29,018 nucleotides of DNA. Origin: a virus. Every line of letters starts with the position of its first letter. Within the stretch, counting starts at the first letter, position 1. Position numbers and translations under genes: made by a program. Under the pieces are notes generated by a model, which saw nothing but the letters and a program-made list of their open reading frames with translations, made no database searches and was not told where the DNA came from. Positions 11,906-20,870 of this stretch are shown here, piece by piece. The stretch covers positions 1 through 29,018 of IMG/VR virus record IMGVR_UViG_3300008266_000399. One strand, written 5' to 3'.

Positions 11906-14080
11906 ATGGGTGAACTGACTGCGGCGGGATCGGTTACCAATGAGAAGAAGACTAGCGGCAAGTCAGATTCTGACATTCTGGCTGCTGCTCGGGCTCGGCT
12001 TAACATGGCGATCTCGGCGTATTCAGAAAGCCGTGAAGACGAGCTGGACGACCTGAGGTTCTTTGCTGGCTCCCCTGATAATCATTGGCAGTGGCCGGCT
12101 GATGTGTTGGCGACTCGTGGGGCGGTGCAAGGTCAGACGATCAATGCTCGGCCTTGCCTGACGATGAACAAGCTGCCTCAGCATGTGCGTCAGGTAACGA
12201 ATGATCAGCGCCAGAATCGGCCATCAATCAAGGTCATTCCGGTGGATGATCAAGCCGATCCTGAGATGGCTGAGATTTATGACGGGCTGGTGCGTCATAT
12301 TGAGTACATCTCTGACGCTGATGTGGCGTATGACACTGCTTGTGAAAACCAGGTTGTGTATGGTGAGGGCTACATCCGGCTGTTGACGGAGTATTGCGAC
12401 GAGAACTCGTTTGACCAGGACATCAAGATTGGCCGGGTGAGGAATGGGTTCTCGGTGTACATGGATCCGACGATTCAGGATCCATGTGGGTCTGATGCCA
12501 AGTGGTGCTTCATTACTGAGGACATCCTCAAGGAAGATTACGAGCGCATGTTCCCGGATGCCAATCCTATCTCCACTTTGCAGACGTTGGGGGTGGGGGA
12601 TCAGTCGTTGTCTCAGTGGGTCAATGAGGACACTGTTCGGATTGCTGAGTACTTCTACATTGAGCATGAGAAGAAGACTCTGAACCTGTACCACGGGAAT
12701 GTGTCAGCATTTGCTGGCGATCCGCAAGATAAAGAGATGAAAGCGATGGGCATGAAGCCTATTCGCACCCGTCAGGTGGATGCACAGCGCGTGAAGTGGT
12801 GCAAGATCAACGGTTACGAGATTTTGGAAGAGCGTGACTGGGCGGGGAAGTACATCCCTGTGGTGCGCGTGGTTGGCAATGAATTTGAGGTGGATGGTCG
12901 GCTGTATGTGTCTGGCTTGGTACGTAACGCCAAGGATGCACAGCGGATGTACAACTACTGGGTGAGCCAAGAGGCCGAGATGTTGGCTTTGGCTCCCAAA
13001 GCTCCGTTTATTGGGTATGGTGGCCAGTTTGAGGGTTATGAGAACCAGTGGAAGACGGCCAACACGCAAAACTGGCCGTACTTGGAAGTCAACCCGGACG
13101 TTACGGACGGTCAGGGAGCGGTCTTGCCCCTTCCTCAACGTGCCCAGCCTCCAATGGCCCAGACAGGCCTTATTCAAGCCAAGATGGGGGCTTCGGAGGA
13201 CATTAAGTCCACAACGGGGCAATATGACGCGAGTTTGGGTGCCACGTCTAACGAGCGATCTGGACGGGCTATTTTGGCCCGTGAGAAGCAAGGCGATACG
13301 GGAACATATCACTTCGTTGACAACTACTCCCGTGCGGTCAGATACATCGGACGGCAGATCATTGATCTTGCACCAAAGATTTATGATACACAGCGAATTG
13401 CTCGGATTATTGGCATCGATGGTGAAACCAAGATGGCAAAGATTGATCCAACGCAGCCGATGCCTGTTAAGAAAATTCAGGACCAAAATGGGATTGTGAT
13501 CGAGAAGATCTACAACCCTGGCGTTGGCAAATATGATGTTTGCGTTACGACTGGTCCGAGTTACATGACCAAGCGCCAAGAGTCTATGGAGGCGATGAGC
13601 CAGATTCTTCAGGGCAATCCTGAGTTGTGGGCTGTGGCTGGCGACTTGTTTGTCAAAAACATGGATTGGCCTGGCGCGAATGAGATGGCCGAGCGATTGA
13701 AGAAGACGATTGATCCCAAACTGCTTTCGGATCAGGACGACCCTGCTTTGCAGGCTGCGAATCAGCAGATGGAGGCAATGGGCAAGGAGATGGAGCAGAT
13801 GCATCAGATGCTTCAGAACGTGTCCAAGTCTATGGAAGCGCGTGATATTGCAATCAAGGAGTTTGATTCTCAGGTGAAGGCGTACCAGGCCGAGACGCAG
13901 CGTATCAGTGCTGTGCAAGCGGGTATGTCACCTGAGCAAATTCAGGATATTGTGATGGGCACGATTGCTGCGGCGATGGACACTGGCGATTTGATTGGCC
14001 AGATGCCAAGCCGTGAGTCTATGGGCGAAGAGATGCCTGAGCAAATGCCACAACAAGGAATGCAAAATGAAGGCATGTGA
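11906..14080 (+). CDS. Portal protein, P22-type
   Basis: The 724-residue product matches P22-family portals in length and layout. The N-terminal half contains the RPCLTMNKLPQHVRQVTNDQ region, followed by the wing and stem domains. GATSNERSGRAILAREKQG is near residue 450, a conserved portal stretch. The C-terminus is a long helical barrel segment (about 615-680, many Met, Gln and Glu) ending in a Met/Gln-rich tail. Twelve copies form the channel vertex through which DNA is packaged and ejected, docking TerL first and tail accessory gp4 later. AAGGG lies 10 nt upstream. It overlaps the next gene by 14 nt. Confidence 0.9.
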   Translation: MGELTAAGSVTNEKKTSGKSDSDILAAARARLNMAISAYSESREDELDDLRFFAGSPDNHWQWPADVLATRGAVQGQTINARPCLTMNKLPQHVRQVTNDQRQNRPSIKVIPVDDQADPEMAEIYDGLVRHIEYISDADVAYDTACENQVVYGEGYIRLLTEYCDENSFDQDIKIGRVRNGFSVYMDPTIQDPCGSDAKWCFITEDILKEDYERMFPDANPISTLQTLGVGDQSLSQWVNEDTVRIAEYFYIEHEKKTLNLYHGNVSAFAGDPQDKEMKAMGMKPIRTRQVDAQRVKWCKINGYEILEERDWAGKYIPVVRVVGNEFEVDGRLYVSGLVRNAKDAQRMYNYWVSQEAEMLALAPKAPFIGYGGQFEGYENQWKTANTQNWPYLEVNPDVTDGQGAVLPLPQRAQPPMAQTGLIQAKMGASEDIKSTTGQYDASLGATSNERSGRAILAREKQGDTGTYHFVDNYSRAVRYIGRQIIDLAPKIYDTQRIARIIGIDGETKMAKIDPTQPMPVKKIQDQNGIVIEKIYNPGVGKYDVCVTTGPSYMTKRQESMEAMSQILQGNPELWAVAGDLFVKNMDWPGANEMAERLKKTIDPKLLSDQDDPALQAANQQMEAMGKEMEQMHQMLQNVSKSMEARDIAIKEFDSQVKAYQAETQRISAVQAGMSPEQIQDIVMGTIAAAMDTGDLIGQMPSRESMGEEMPEQMPQQGMQNEGM

Positions 14081-14429
14081 TTTTGTTGGGATGTTATTCT
14101 TGGGGCGGGATGTGGCCCATTCAATTCATCTGAACACGCGCAGCTTCTCAAAGCACATGGCTCTGCAAGGCTTCTATGAAGAGATTGTTGGGCTGGCTGA
14201 TAGCTTTGCTGAGGCCTACCAGGGCAAGTATGGCTTGATGGGGTCTATCTCGTTGATGTCTGCCAAGAAGACGACCAACATTGTTGAATTCTTGCAGGCT
14301 CAGATGGACGAGATTGAGGCGGAGCGGTATAAAATTGTGGATAAAGACTGTACTCCGTTGCACAATATCATTGATGAAATTATTGCGTTGTACTTGTCTA
14401 CGCTTTATAAACTACGCTTTCTGGCGTGA
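14067..14429 (+). CDS. DUF5856-like helical protein (120 aa)
   Basis: The start MKACDFVGMLFLGRDVAHSI is preceded by AAGGA. The body is helical (FSKHMALQGFYEEIVGLADSFAEAYQGKYG) with His and Glu residues spaced as in ferritin/Dps-like four-helix bundles. I associate H-x-x-H-L-x-T-x-S-x-x-x-H-M-A-L with phage DUF5856 proteins; this is from memory. Metal or ferroxidase activity is not shown. The start overlaps the portal 3' end by 14 nt. Confidence 0.6.
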   Translation: MKACDFVGMLFLGRDVAHSIHLNTRSFSKHMALQGFYEEIVGLADSFAEAYQGKYGLMGSISLMSAKKTTNIVEFLQAQMDEIEAERYKIVDKDCTPLHNIIDEIIALYLSTLYKLRFLA

Positions 14430-14437
14430 GGTAAAAA

Positions 14438-14758
14438 ATGGAACTTCTTCGACCTTGCATGGATGCGTCGTATGGCGCAAAGAGCGTAGCGTATACGGGT
14501 ACGGCTGGAACCACGTTGGAATGGCCTCCTGGCCCCCAGGGGGTTTTAATTTGGTCTACATCGGATGCCTTTATCCGAGTTGGTGAAGGTGTGACGGCCA
14601 CTACGGCTGATACGCCAATCCCCGCCAACACGCCTGTTCCGTTCAATGTGCCTAACCCATCAACTGGCGTTGCGGGCACTGGTGGGCGTTGGGTTGTTAG
14701 TGCGGTTCAAATTTCGGCTGGGGGCACTCTGTACGCCAAGCCGATCAATATTCGATGA
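14438..14758 (+). CDS. Putative virion structural protein (106 aa)
   Basis: The product starts MELLRPCMDASYGAKSVAYT. It is a beta-rich protein with Pro- and Gly-containing loops (WPPGPQGVLIWSTSDAFIRVG) and PIPANTPVPFNVP in the middle. Such small beta proteins are common in the head and fibre regions of these phages. AGGT precedes the ATG, and its stop overlaps the next start (ATGA). No specific role can be assigned. Confidence 0.6.
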   Translation: MELLRPCMDASYGAKSVAYTGTAGTTLEWPPGPQGVLIWSTSDAFIRVGEGVTATTADTPIPANTPVPFNVPNPSTGVAGTGGRWVVSAVQISAGGTLYAKPINIR

Positions 14759-15552
14759 GCTGGGGAATTCCGGTCAGGAACGGATTAGGCATTGGCCTAC
14801 GTTCCTATCCCACTCTTGGGTCAAGAAACCCCAGCGGAGTTTGGACTCCTGCACAGCTCACCACGGCGCTTTGGCTGGATGCTGAAGATACGGCGAGCAT
14901 TACGTTGAATGGCTCAAACGTAAGCCAGTGGAACGATAAGTCGGGCAACAACCGACATGCTACGCAGGCGACGGCGGCAAACCAGCCTTTATACCTTTCG
15001 GATTTCAACGGGAAACCCGCGCTACAATTCAACGGGACCAGCTACACGTTGTCTGCGCCGCTACCGCTATCCGGCAACGATATTTCTTTGATTGCTGTAA
15101 CGCAACGCACCGGCATAACCAACAGCTTATTCCGCTGGCAATCAGGACCAATATATTGTGTCTATCCATACGGACTTCATTCCGCTTTGTCGAATGACGG
15201 TGGAGTAAGCACTATCGACAACCCCGCAAACGGTTTTGTTAACAATACCTACGGCATTGCGTCTTACCATCGGCAACGTGGGGTTAGCAAAACATCATTT
15301 TGGAATGGCGTTCAACAAGGGTCCACTTCCAGTATCGACGTGGCTCTTCCATCAGTTTCGACACTGTTTATTGGAAGTGTGAATGGAACTGCAGAGTTTT
15401 ATAACGGCTATGCTGGTGAATTACTGATTACTACAACCGCTGTTTCCATCGCCGACCGCCAAAAACTCGAAGGCTACCTGGCCTGGAAGTGGGGCTTGGA
15501 AGCTAACCTGCCAGTTGGTCACCCATACAAATCAACCCCACCCACTGTTTAA
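14755..15552 (+). CDS. LamG/concanavalin A-like domain protein, likely tail fibre or surface protein
   Basis: The 265-residue protein contains LWLDAEDTASITLNG...VSQWNDKSGNNRHA (about residues 40-72), the usual opening of a LamG-like jelly-roll in phage and bacterial surface proteins. It ends with DRQKLEGYLAWKWGL and LPVGHPYKS, a conserved C-terminal pattern of that family. Such folds bind carbohydrates, so it may contact the host envelope. It is coupled to the gene before it (ATGA) and lies in a fibre/tailspike cluster placed, unusually, between portal and scaffold genes. Confidence 0.7.
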   Translation: MSWGIPVRNGLGIGLRSYPTLGSRNPSGVWTPAQLTTALWLDAEDTASITLNGSNVSQWNDKSGNNRHATQATAANQPLYLSDFNGKPALQFNGTSYTLSAPLPLSGNDISLIAVTQRTGITNSLFRWQSGPIYCVYPYGLHSALSNDGGVSTIDNPANGFVNNTYGIASYHRQRGVSKTSFWNGVQQGSTSSIDVALPSVSTLFIGSVNGTAEFYNGYAGELLITTTAVSIADRQKLEGYLAWKWGLEANLPVGHPYKSTPPTV

Positions 15553-15554
15553 TC

Positions 15555-15926
15555 ATGGACTACTTAGTGTTTACAACGGAAGCAGTTGCAAAAGAAACGC
15601 TTGAAGTTGTTTACGCCAACATGCTCAAGGCCGTGGGTTCGCCAGATTTGATGGATGTATCAACCGGCCAAGTGGTGGATAAAGCCGCTCTGACGACTGA
15701 AGAGGCTGTGCAGGAAGATGCCAATTTTAGGCACTTCCCGATCTTTGGCACAAATGCCGCAACACAAGATAAAAACTTGAGCACAGGCTACACAACGGCT
15801 TGGGCGGTAGCGCAAGAAACGCTACAAGGTTCTTGGGTGTTTGCAAAGCCTGCTGACAGTCTTTTGGTAGGCGTTACCGGTTACACGGTTGAACCCTATG
15901 ACCCCAACTGGTTTCCTGCTGAATAA
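15555..15926 (+). CDS. Hypothetical protein of the fibre cluster (123 aa)
   Basis: The product opens MDYLVFTTEAVAKETLEVVY, mixed alpha/beta, and has an acidic C-terminus (VEPYDPNWFPAE). It starts two bases after the previous stop without a clear SD, so it is probably translated by coupling. It could be a fibre assembly or chaperone protein, given its position between the LamG-like protein and a tailspike. No motif confirms this. Confidence 0.55.
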   Translation: MDYLVFTTEAVAKETLEVVYANMLKAVGSPDLMDVSTGQVVDKAALTTEEAVQEDANFRHFPIFGTNAATQDKNLSTGYTTAWAVAQETLQGSWVFAKPADSLLVGVTGYTVEPYDPNWFPAE

Positions 15927-15937
15927 CTGGAAAAAAC

Positions 15938-18058
15938 ATGGCTGACAAGAAAATCTCCCAACTTACGTCGGCCACTTTGCCGCTTGCGGGCACCGAGGTG
16001 GTGCCTGTGGTGCAGTCTGGGGCTACCGTTAAGGTCAGTGCTGCCAGCCTGGGGGCTGCTGCTGCCTACACGCCTGCTGGGGTGGGGGCAGTGGTTACTA
16101 CCGTACAGAGCAAGTTGCGGGAGTTTGTTAGCGTCAAGGACTTTGGGGCTGTCGGGGATTTTGACTTTGGCACATTAACTGGCACAAACAACACGTCAGC
16201 TTTCCAAGCTGCTGCTAATGCTTGTGATGCAGAAAATTTGTCAAGTTTGTGCATTCCTAACAGTAGAGAGAATTATCTAATCACTGCGCCAATTGTATTC
16301 ACAAGGGGTGACGTCAGGATTTTCGGATTTTCTGGCTGCCGCGTTGACTATGACAAAAAGGGGCATGTCGTACCAAAAAGCGGCATCTCCAGAGCTTTCG
16401 ATCTTGGAGGGTCTCGTCTAACGCCAGCGGTCGGGTGCTGGACTATTGATGGCATTTCAATTCGACCTGAGACCGCGACAAACGCGATCGATGGGTTTGT
16501 ATTTACATCAAAAGCGGATGGCCCAGATCGTCCTGTTGTCATTAGAAATTGCACAGGCGTTTTTCTAAATTCTGCCGTACGTATTCCATCTCGCGGGGTT
16601 GCTTCTGCGCTTGCAACGCTTGTAATTGAAAACAACCATTTCACCAGTTGCAACTATGCGCTGCTTGCTGATTACGGCAACATTTTTGGTGCACGAATCG
16701 TAGGCAACAACCTAGAGCAAAATTTGCTTGGTGGGATTTGGGGGGCATTCAATGGCCCAGTCTACATTGCTGACAACATGCTTGAGGGCCAGCCAAATGC
16801 GATCCGCATTCAGACCCCGGAGGTAATAGGCGGCAACTTGGCAAATGTTGTGATTGAGCGCAACTATTTTGAAAGCAATGGGGGCTCGTTTGTTGTTCGG
16901 ATGGAGTGTTCATCGGACACTTCGTTAACCGTGCGCGATAACTTCTGGATGTCGCCATTGGCTACTGATGATATCGTTGTGACAGGCGCAGCAAATTGCT
17001 TACTGACTGTTCGCGAAGAGCTGATGCGCCAAGTTCCAGTGACATTTATTGATTACACCGGCGTTATAAGTTACGGCAGCGATTTCCTTAACAATGTCAC
17101 GCCTTATTTTTACGTCAGGACATTTGGGAGCCAGCCGCCATTTATCGTTAACGCCGATTACCAGAACGACGTTCTAAATCCGGCGTACCCAACAAGCCTG
17201 TACCAATCGCAGTCAAAAGAAACGGGATTGGCGCATTACGACACGCCATACGGCTACATGGCCTGCGCCGGATACAGCGAATACGTCGATATCCCGCTTA
17301 CAGTTAACATAGGAAACGCGGTTCAGCTTGATATTTTCTGCCAAATTGAAGAAGGCGCAGATTTCAATTTGTACGTCTTTGACGAAGGCGTGATCACCGC
17401 AACAGTCGCATGGCTTGGTTACAACGCAAACCAGATCACCTGTAATGGCCGATGGGCACTTGTGACAATCCCATTCTTGTCTACTGTGAACACTAGCAAA
17501 TTAAAGATTCGTGTAGATCAGAAGGGTGGCAGCACTGGGCGGTTCTTGATTGCTGGAGCATCTGCGGTAAACAAAGGCGCTCACGTAAACGACGGCTCTG
17601 TGCGAACAAGGTTCGATCCAAAAATGCCGAGCCGGGTCATAAATCAAACGGGCTCTAACTATCAAGTTACGAGCACGTCCGGCACGACCGCAATCGTTAA
17701 CACTGGCATCAACCCAACAAAGAACACGAGCAATCAAACACTGACCGCTTCCGTATATGACGTTGTTGTTAGCGGCATGACCAATGCTTCAACCAACAAC
17801 GATTCGTCCATCTCATACGGCATCGTTACCGTGTTCAATACCGGCACTTCATACACAATCGCTTATTCACAGACCTCGGCTGTTGGTGACAACCCATTCA
17901 CTGTGACCGCAGTGTTCTGGAACGGCACGACAGAATCTGCGACATCCGCAGGTGGGGACGGGATACAAATGCGAATCAAAGTGGCCGGATATTTAAACAC
18001 CGCTGGCTATATGCAGAACTGTCAGATCACCAAACGCATTGAAACGCAGTTTGGATAA
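15938..18058 (+). CDS. Tailspike / tail fibre with pectate-lyase-like beta-helix, 1
   Basis: The 706-residue protein starts MADKKISQLTSATLPLAGTE. This is a short attachment domain seen in many phage fibres, with PVVQSGATVKVS. Residues 54-74 hold the module KLRE-x-VSVKDFGAVGD, which marks the entry to a right-handed beta-helix of the pectate lyase family. The central part has repeated V-I-x-N-N and N-Y-F turns typical of beta-helices (about 215-350). The C-terminal third is a separate beta-rich domain, perhaps for trimerisation or binding. Tailspikes bind and often cut surface polysaccharides; catalytic residues cannot be assigned here. The second tailspike at 24614-26392 shares the linker module. 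Confidence 0.75.
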   Translation: MADKKISQLTSATLPLAGTEVVPVVQSGATVKVSAASLGAAAAYTPAGVGAVVTTVQSKLREFVSVKDFGAVGDFDFGTLTGTNNTSAFQAAANACDAENLSSLCIPNSRENYLITAPIVFTRGDVRIFGFSGCRVDYDKKGHVVPKSGISRAFDLGGSRLTPAVGCWTIDGISIRPETATNAIDGFVFTSKADGPDRPVVIRNCTGVFLNSAVRIPSRGVASALATLVIENNHFTSCNYALLADYGNIFGARIVGNNLEQNLLGGIWGAFNGPVYIADNMLEGQPNAIRIQTPEVIGGNLANVVIERNYFESNGGSFVVRMECSSDTSLTVRDNFWMSPLATDDIVVTGAANCLLTVREELMRQVPVTFIDYTGVISYGSDFLNNVTPYFYVRTFGSQPPFIVNADYQNDVLNPAYPTSLYQSQSKETGLAHYDTPYGYMACAGYSEYVDIPLTVNIGNAVQLDIFCQIEEGADFNLYVFDEGVITATVAWLGYNANQITCNGRWALVTIPFLSTVNTSKLKIRVDQKGGSTGRFLIAGASAVNKGAHVNDGSVRTRFDPKMPSRVINQTGSNYQVTSTSGTTAIVNTGINPTKNTSNQTLTASVYDVVVSGMTNASTNNDSSISYGIVTVFNTGTSYTIAYSQTSAVGDNPFTVTAVFWNGTTESATSAGGDGIQMRIKVAGYLNTAGYMQNCQITKRIETQFG

Positions 18059-18118
18059 AATAAGTAGTAAACTAACCCCGTACTGGTGCGATTCATCAGG
18101 GAATCTAAGGATTCACAA

Positions 18119-18895
18119 ATGACCGAAGAAGTTCAAATCCCAGCGGAAGTGCCCGCGCCAGAACTGGAAGCTACGGCAGCGCCAGAGTCTGAAGTTATTC
18201 AGCCGGAAGAAAAGCCAGCGGAAGCCAGCAAGACCTTCACCCAAGAAGAGCTTGATGCGGCCATTGGTAAGAGGCTTGCTCGTGAGCAACGTAAGTGGGA
18301 AAGGGAACAAGCGCAGCGGGCAGTACAGTCGCAAGCGCCACAAACCCCCGCCAATCTTCCTTCAGCGGATCAGTTTGAATCAGTTGACGCATATGCCGAA
18401 GCACTGGCATTGCGTAAGGCTGAAGAACTGCTTCGTGACCGGGAAGCAAAGCGGCAACAGCAAGAAGTGCTGAGTGCTTATCACGACCGTGAAGAAGAGG
18501 TTCGATCTAAGTATGATGACTTTGAACAAGTCGCATACAACCCGAGTCTTCCAATCACCAACGTGATGGCTGAAGCAATTCAATCCTCTGACATTGGCCC
18601 TGAAGTAGCTTACTTCTTGGGAACCAATCCAAAGGAAGCTGAACGTATTTCCAAACTTACGCCTTATGTGCAAGCTAAGGAAATTGGGAAGATCGAAGCC
18701 AAGTTGGCTGATAATCCTCCCGTCAAGAAAACTTCAAGCGCACCAACGCCGATTACGCCTGTTACTGCCCGTACAACTGGCAGTCCTGCTTACGATACTA
18801 CTGATCCCCGCTCTACTAAAACTATGACGGCCAGCCAGTGGATTGAAGCTGAAAACATGCGTGAACGGAAAAGGTTGGAAGCACGAAACCGTTAA
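18119..18895 (+). CDS. Scaffolding protein
   Basis: The 258-residue product is acidic and Pro/Glu-rich in the first 40 residues (EVPAPELEATAAPESEV). TFTQEELDAAIGKRLAREQRKW follows, a recurrent motif of phage scaffolds. A long charged helix comes next (about 45-135). The C-terminus is basic and helical (SQWIEAENMRERKRLEARNR), as expected for the coat-binding end of a P22-type scaffold. It lies directly before the coat gene, the usual place. It guides procapsid assembly and then leaves. AAGGA is 8 nt before this ATG; a GTG further upstream in frame is not needed. Confidence 0.85.
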   Translation: MTEEVQIPAEVPAPELEATAAPESEVIQPEEKPAEASKTFTQEELDAAIGKRLAREQRKWEREQAQRAVQSQAPQTPANLPSADQFESVDAYAEALALRKAEELLRDREAKRQQQEVLSAYHDREEEVRSKYDDFEQVAYNPSLPITNVMAEAIQSSDIGPEVAYFLGTNPKEAERISKLTPYVQAKEIGKIEAKLADNPPVKKTSSAPTPITPVTARTTGSPAYDTTDPRSTKTMTASQWIEAENMRERKRLEARNR

Positions 18896-18922
18896 TTTAA
18901 CTTCTTCCTAAGGAAATATACC

Positions 18923-19019
18923 GTGTCCAATTCAATCTTAACGATCGACATGATCACCCGGAAAGCTCTCCAAATCCTGGAGAACAATCTGGTTCTTACC
19001 CGTAACGTTAACCGTCAGT
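18923..19019 (+). CDS. Major capsid (coat) protein, exon 1
   Basis: GTG start after AAGGAA (18910-18915). The exon codes for MSNSILTIDMITRKALQILE and then NNLVLTRNVNRQ, plus one base (T) of codon 33. This N-terminus is typical of P22-type coat proteins. Without splicing the next codon is TAA (19019-19021), so no coat protein could be made. The last seven bases (CGTCAGT) pair with the intron guide sequence. Joined to exon 2 it completes Tyr33 in a QYDDSFA context. Confidence 0.9.
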
Positions 19020-19754
19020 AAACATCAAGTCTAGCTGACGCTAAACCCCGTTAATTGCTGGAAACCCCTTAAGCATCATGAACCACAACGTAGCCGGAAA
19101 CAGCAAGCGTGAAGGTCTGAAAATCGTGATGATTGGGCAATCAGCAGCCAAGCGTCTTATCATTAACAGTGATATGATGAAGGTTCAACGACTAGCCGAA
19201 AGGCGTAGCTCCCAAGTGGGAGCGAAATGCGGGGCAAGCATGAAGCGACCAATTAGCGAACGATTTTTTGAAAAAGTAAGCATTAACAAGAACGGGTGTC
19301 ATGAGTGGACTGGGTGCATCATGCCTAATGGCTATGGTCAGTTCCACAAAGACGGAAAGACTGCTTACGCGCACCGCGTAGCCTATGAATTGGCTAATGG
19401 TGTTGCAACAGACTTTGTTTTGCACAAGTGCGATAACCGCAAGTGTGTCAATCCGGGACATTTGTTCTCTGGGACTTTTGACGACAATATGGCCGACATG
19501 GTTGCCAAAAAACGTCAAGCGCATGGCGAAAAAAATAGCCATGCGAAGTTAAACGCTGAAAAAGTAAAAGCGATTCGTAGCGAAGTTGGCCTGCACCGAG
19601 AAATCGGCGCTAAGTACGGCGTAACAGCATCATTGGTTTCAATGATCCGTTCAGGCCGAATTTGGCGGAATGTTTGAAGATATAGTCTGACCCCTAGTGA
19701 AAGCTAGGGCCTCGAGAGAGGGATGTGGAGTAACGATCCGCATCAAACATTGTG
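19020..19754 (+). ncRNA. Group I intron (probably subgroup IA) interrupting the coat gene
   Basis: P1 pairs exon CGTCAGT (19013-19019) with GCTGACG (19034-19040), ending in the U-G wobble at the 5' splice site. P3: CCCCG (19046-19050) with CGGGG (19230-19234). P4/P5 lie near AATTGCTGGAAA (P element) and AATCAGCAGCC (Q). P7: GACTA (19190-19194) with TAGTC (19683-19687) in the R and S elements (AAGATATAGTC). P7.1 is GCC-GAAA-GGC and P7.2 GCTCCC-AAGT-GGGAGC (19208-19223), features of subgroup IA. P9 hairpins lie at 19692-19709, 19710-19721 (GAGA loop) and 19722-19744. The terminal G is 19754. It should self-splice. The HNH gene fills the P8 region. Confidence 0.92.
19240..19677 (+). CDS. HNH homing endonuclease in the intron (145 aa)
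   Basis: The product starts MKRPISERFFEKVSINKNGC. It carries AYAHRVAYE (44-50), VLHKCDNRKC (60-69) and VNPGHLFSG (70-78), which together form an HNH_3-type zinc-supported nuclease core. The C-terminal part (103-145: KLNAEKVKAIRSE...YGVTASLVSMIRSG) is an HTH/NUMOD-like DNA-binding segment. It would cut intronless coat genes and spread the intron. The start is the ATG just after the P3 strand: GGGG, its likely SD, is part of P3, so a folded intron should hide it. An in-frame ATG at 19078 would translate the ribozyme core and is rejected. Confidence 0.9.
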   Translation: MKRPISERFFEKVSINKNGCHEWTGCIMPNGYGQFHKDGKTAYAHRVAYELANGVATDFVLHKCDNRKCVNPGHLFSGTFDDNMADMVAKKRQAHGEKNSHAKLNAEKVKAIRSEVGLHREIGAKYGVTASLVSMIRSGRIWRNV

Positions 19755-20863
19755 ATGACGATAGTTTCGCAGTTGAAGGTGCCAAGATCGGTTCCACCCT
19801 GCGTATTCGCCTGCCTGACCGCGCTTTGGTGACGGACGGTGCCGCTCTGCAAGTTCAGGACGACAACGAGCAATCCACGACCTTGACTGTTGCTTCGCAA
19901 AAGCACATTGGCGTGAACTTCACCTCTGCCGAACTCACCATGCAATTGGATGACTTCGCAGAACGTGTTCTCAAGCCTCGCGTTAGCCAACTGGCTGCTT
20001 CAATTGATGCTGATGTTGCCAATGCTTATCGTGATATCTATTCCTCCGTTGGCACTCCTGGCACGACCCCTGGCGCCTCTTTGGTTTTGCTGCAAGCCCA
20101 GCAAAAGCTGAACGAAAACGCTGCCGGTATGAGCCCCCGTTATGCCACCGTCAACCCAGCCGCCAACGCTAACCTGGTTGAAGGCATGAAGGGTCTGTTC
20201 AATCCTACCGACACCATCAGCAAGCAGTTCAAGAACGGCATGATGGGCACTGGCGTGTTGGGCTTTGACGAGATCAACATGTCTCAGTCTATCAAGGTGT
20301 TTACCACTGGAACACGCACCAACGGCACCACTTCGGCTGCTGTTACTGCGCAAGGCGCGACTTCCATTCCCCTGACCGGCTTGGGGGCCAATGCCACTAT
20401 TGCTCAAGGTGAAGTGTTTACCGTTGCTGGTTGTTTTGCAGTCAACCCACAAACCCGTGAATCAACCGGCTCGCTGCTACAATTTGTGGTAACTGCTCCC
20501 GCGACCGCAACGGCTGGCGGTGCTGCTACCGTGTCGGTTAGCCCCGCCATTTACACGGCCTCCAACGCGCTGGCTACTGTGGATACTTTCCCAGCAAACG
20601 GCGCGACTGTAACCTTCGTTGGGGGTGCCTCCGCTGTTTACCCGCAGAACCTGGTGTATCACAAAGATGCGATCACCTTTGCTACGGCCGATCTGTTGAT
20701 GCCTCAAGGTGTTGACATGGCCTCGCGTCAAGTTCACAACGGCATCTCGATGCGTATTGTTCGTCAATACGACATCAACAATGACCGTATGCCTTGCCGT
20801 ATCGACGTTTTGTACGGCTATAAGGTCATTCGTCCTGCGATGGCTTGCCGTCTCTGGGGCTAA
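19755..20863 (+). CDS. Major capsid (coat) protein, exon 2
   Basis: Begins with AT, completing Tyr33, then DDSFAVEGAKIGSTLRIRLP. The spliced protein is 401 residues (97 + 1109 nt = 402 codons with stop). It contains FTSAELTMQLDDFAERVLKP, an extended body, and a C-terminus with MRIVRQYDINNDRMPCRIDV and GYKVIRP, as in P22-type coats with an HK97-like fold. A Thr/Ala/Gly-rich insertion (about 235-345) may be a surface I-domain. It builds the capsid shell on the scaffold. A terminator-like hairpin follows. An unspliced reading would begin upstream inside the intron and is wrong. Confidence 0.92.
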
Positions 20864-20870
20864 CTTGTTT

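Noticed and set aside
12704-13918. A 404-residue open frame antisense to the portal gene
   Set aside because: His/Leu-rich product typical of a shadow frame; no ribosome binding site; the portal on the plus strand is a clear family match.
19078-19239. N-terminal extension of the HNH protein from 19078
   Set aside because: It would translate the P4-P7 ribozyme core; the residues do not resemble an HNH domain. ATG 19240 lies after P3 and starts the recognisable domain.
19697-19754. Coat protein start inside the intron at 19697
   Set aside because: These bases form P9 hairpins, and the encoded residues replace the conserved coat N-terminus that exon 1 supplies.
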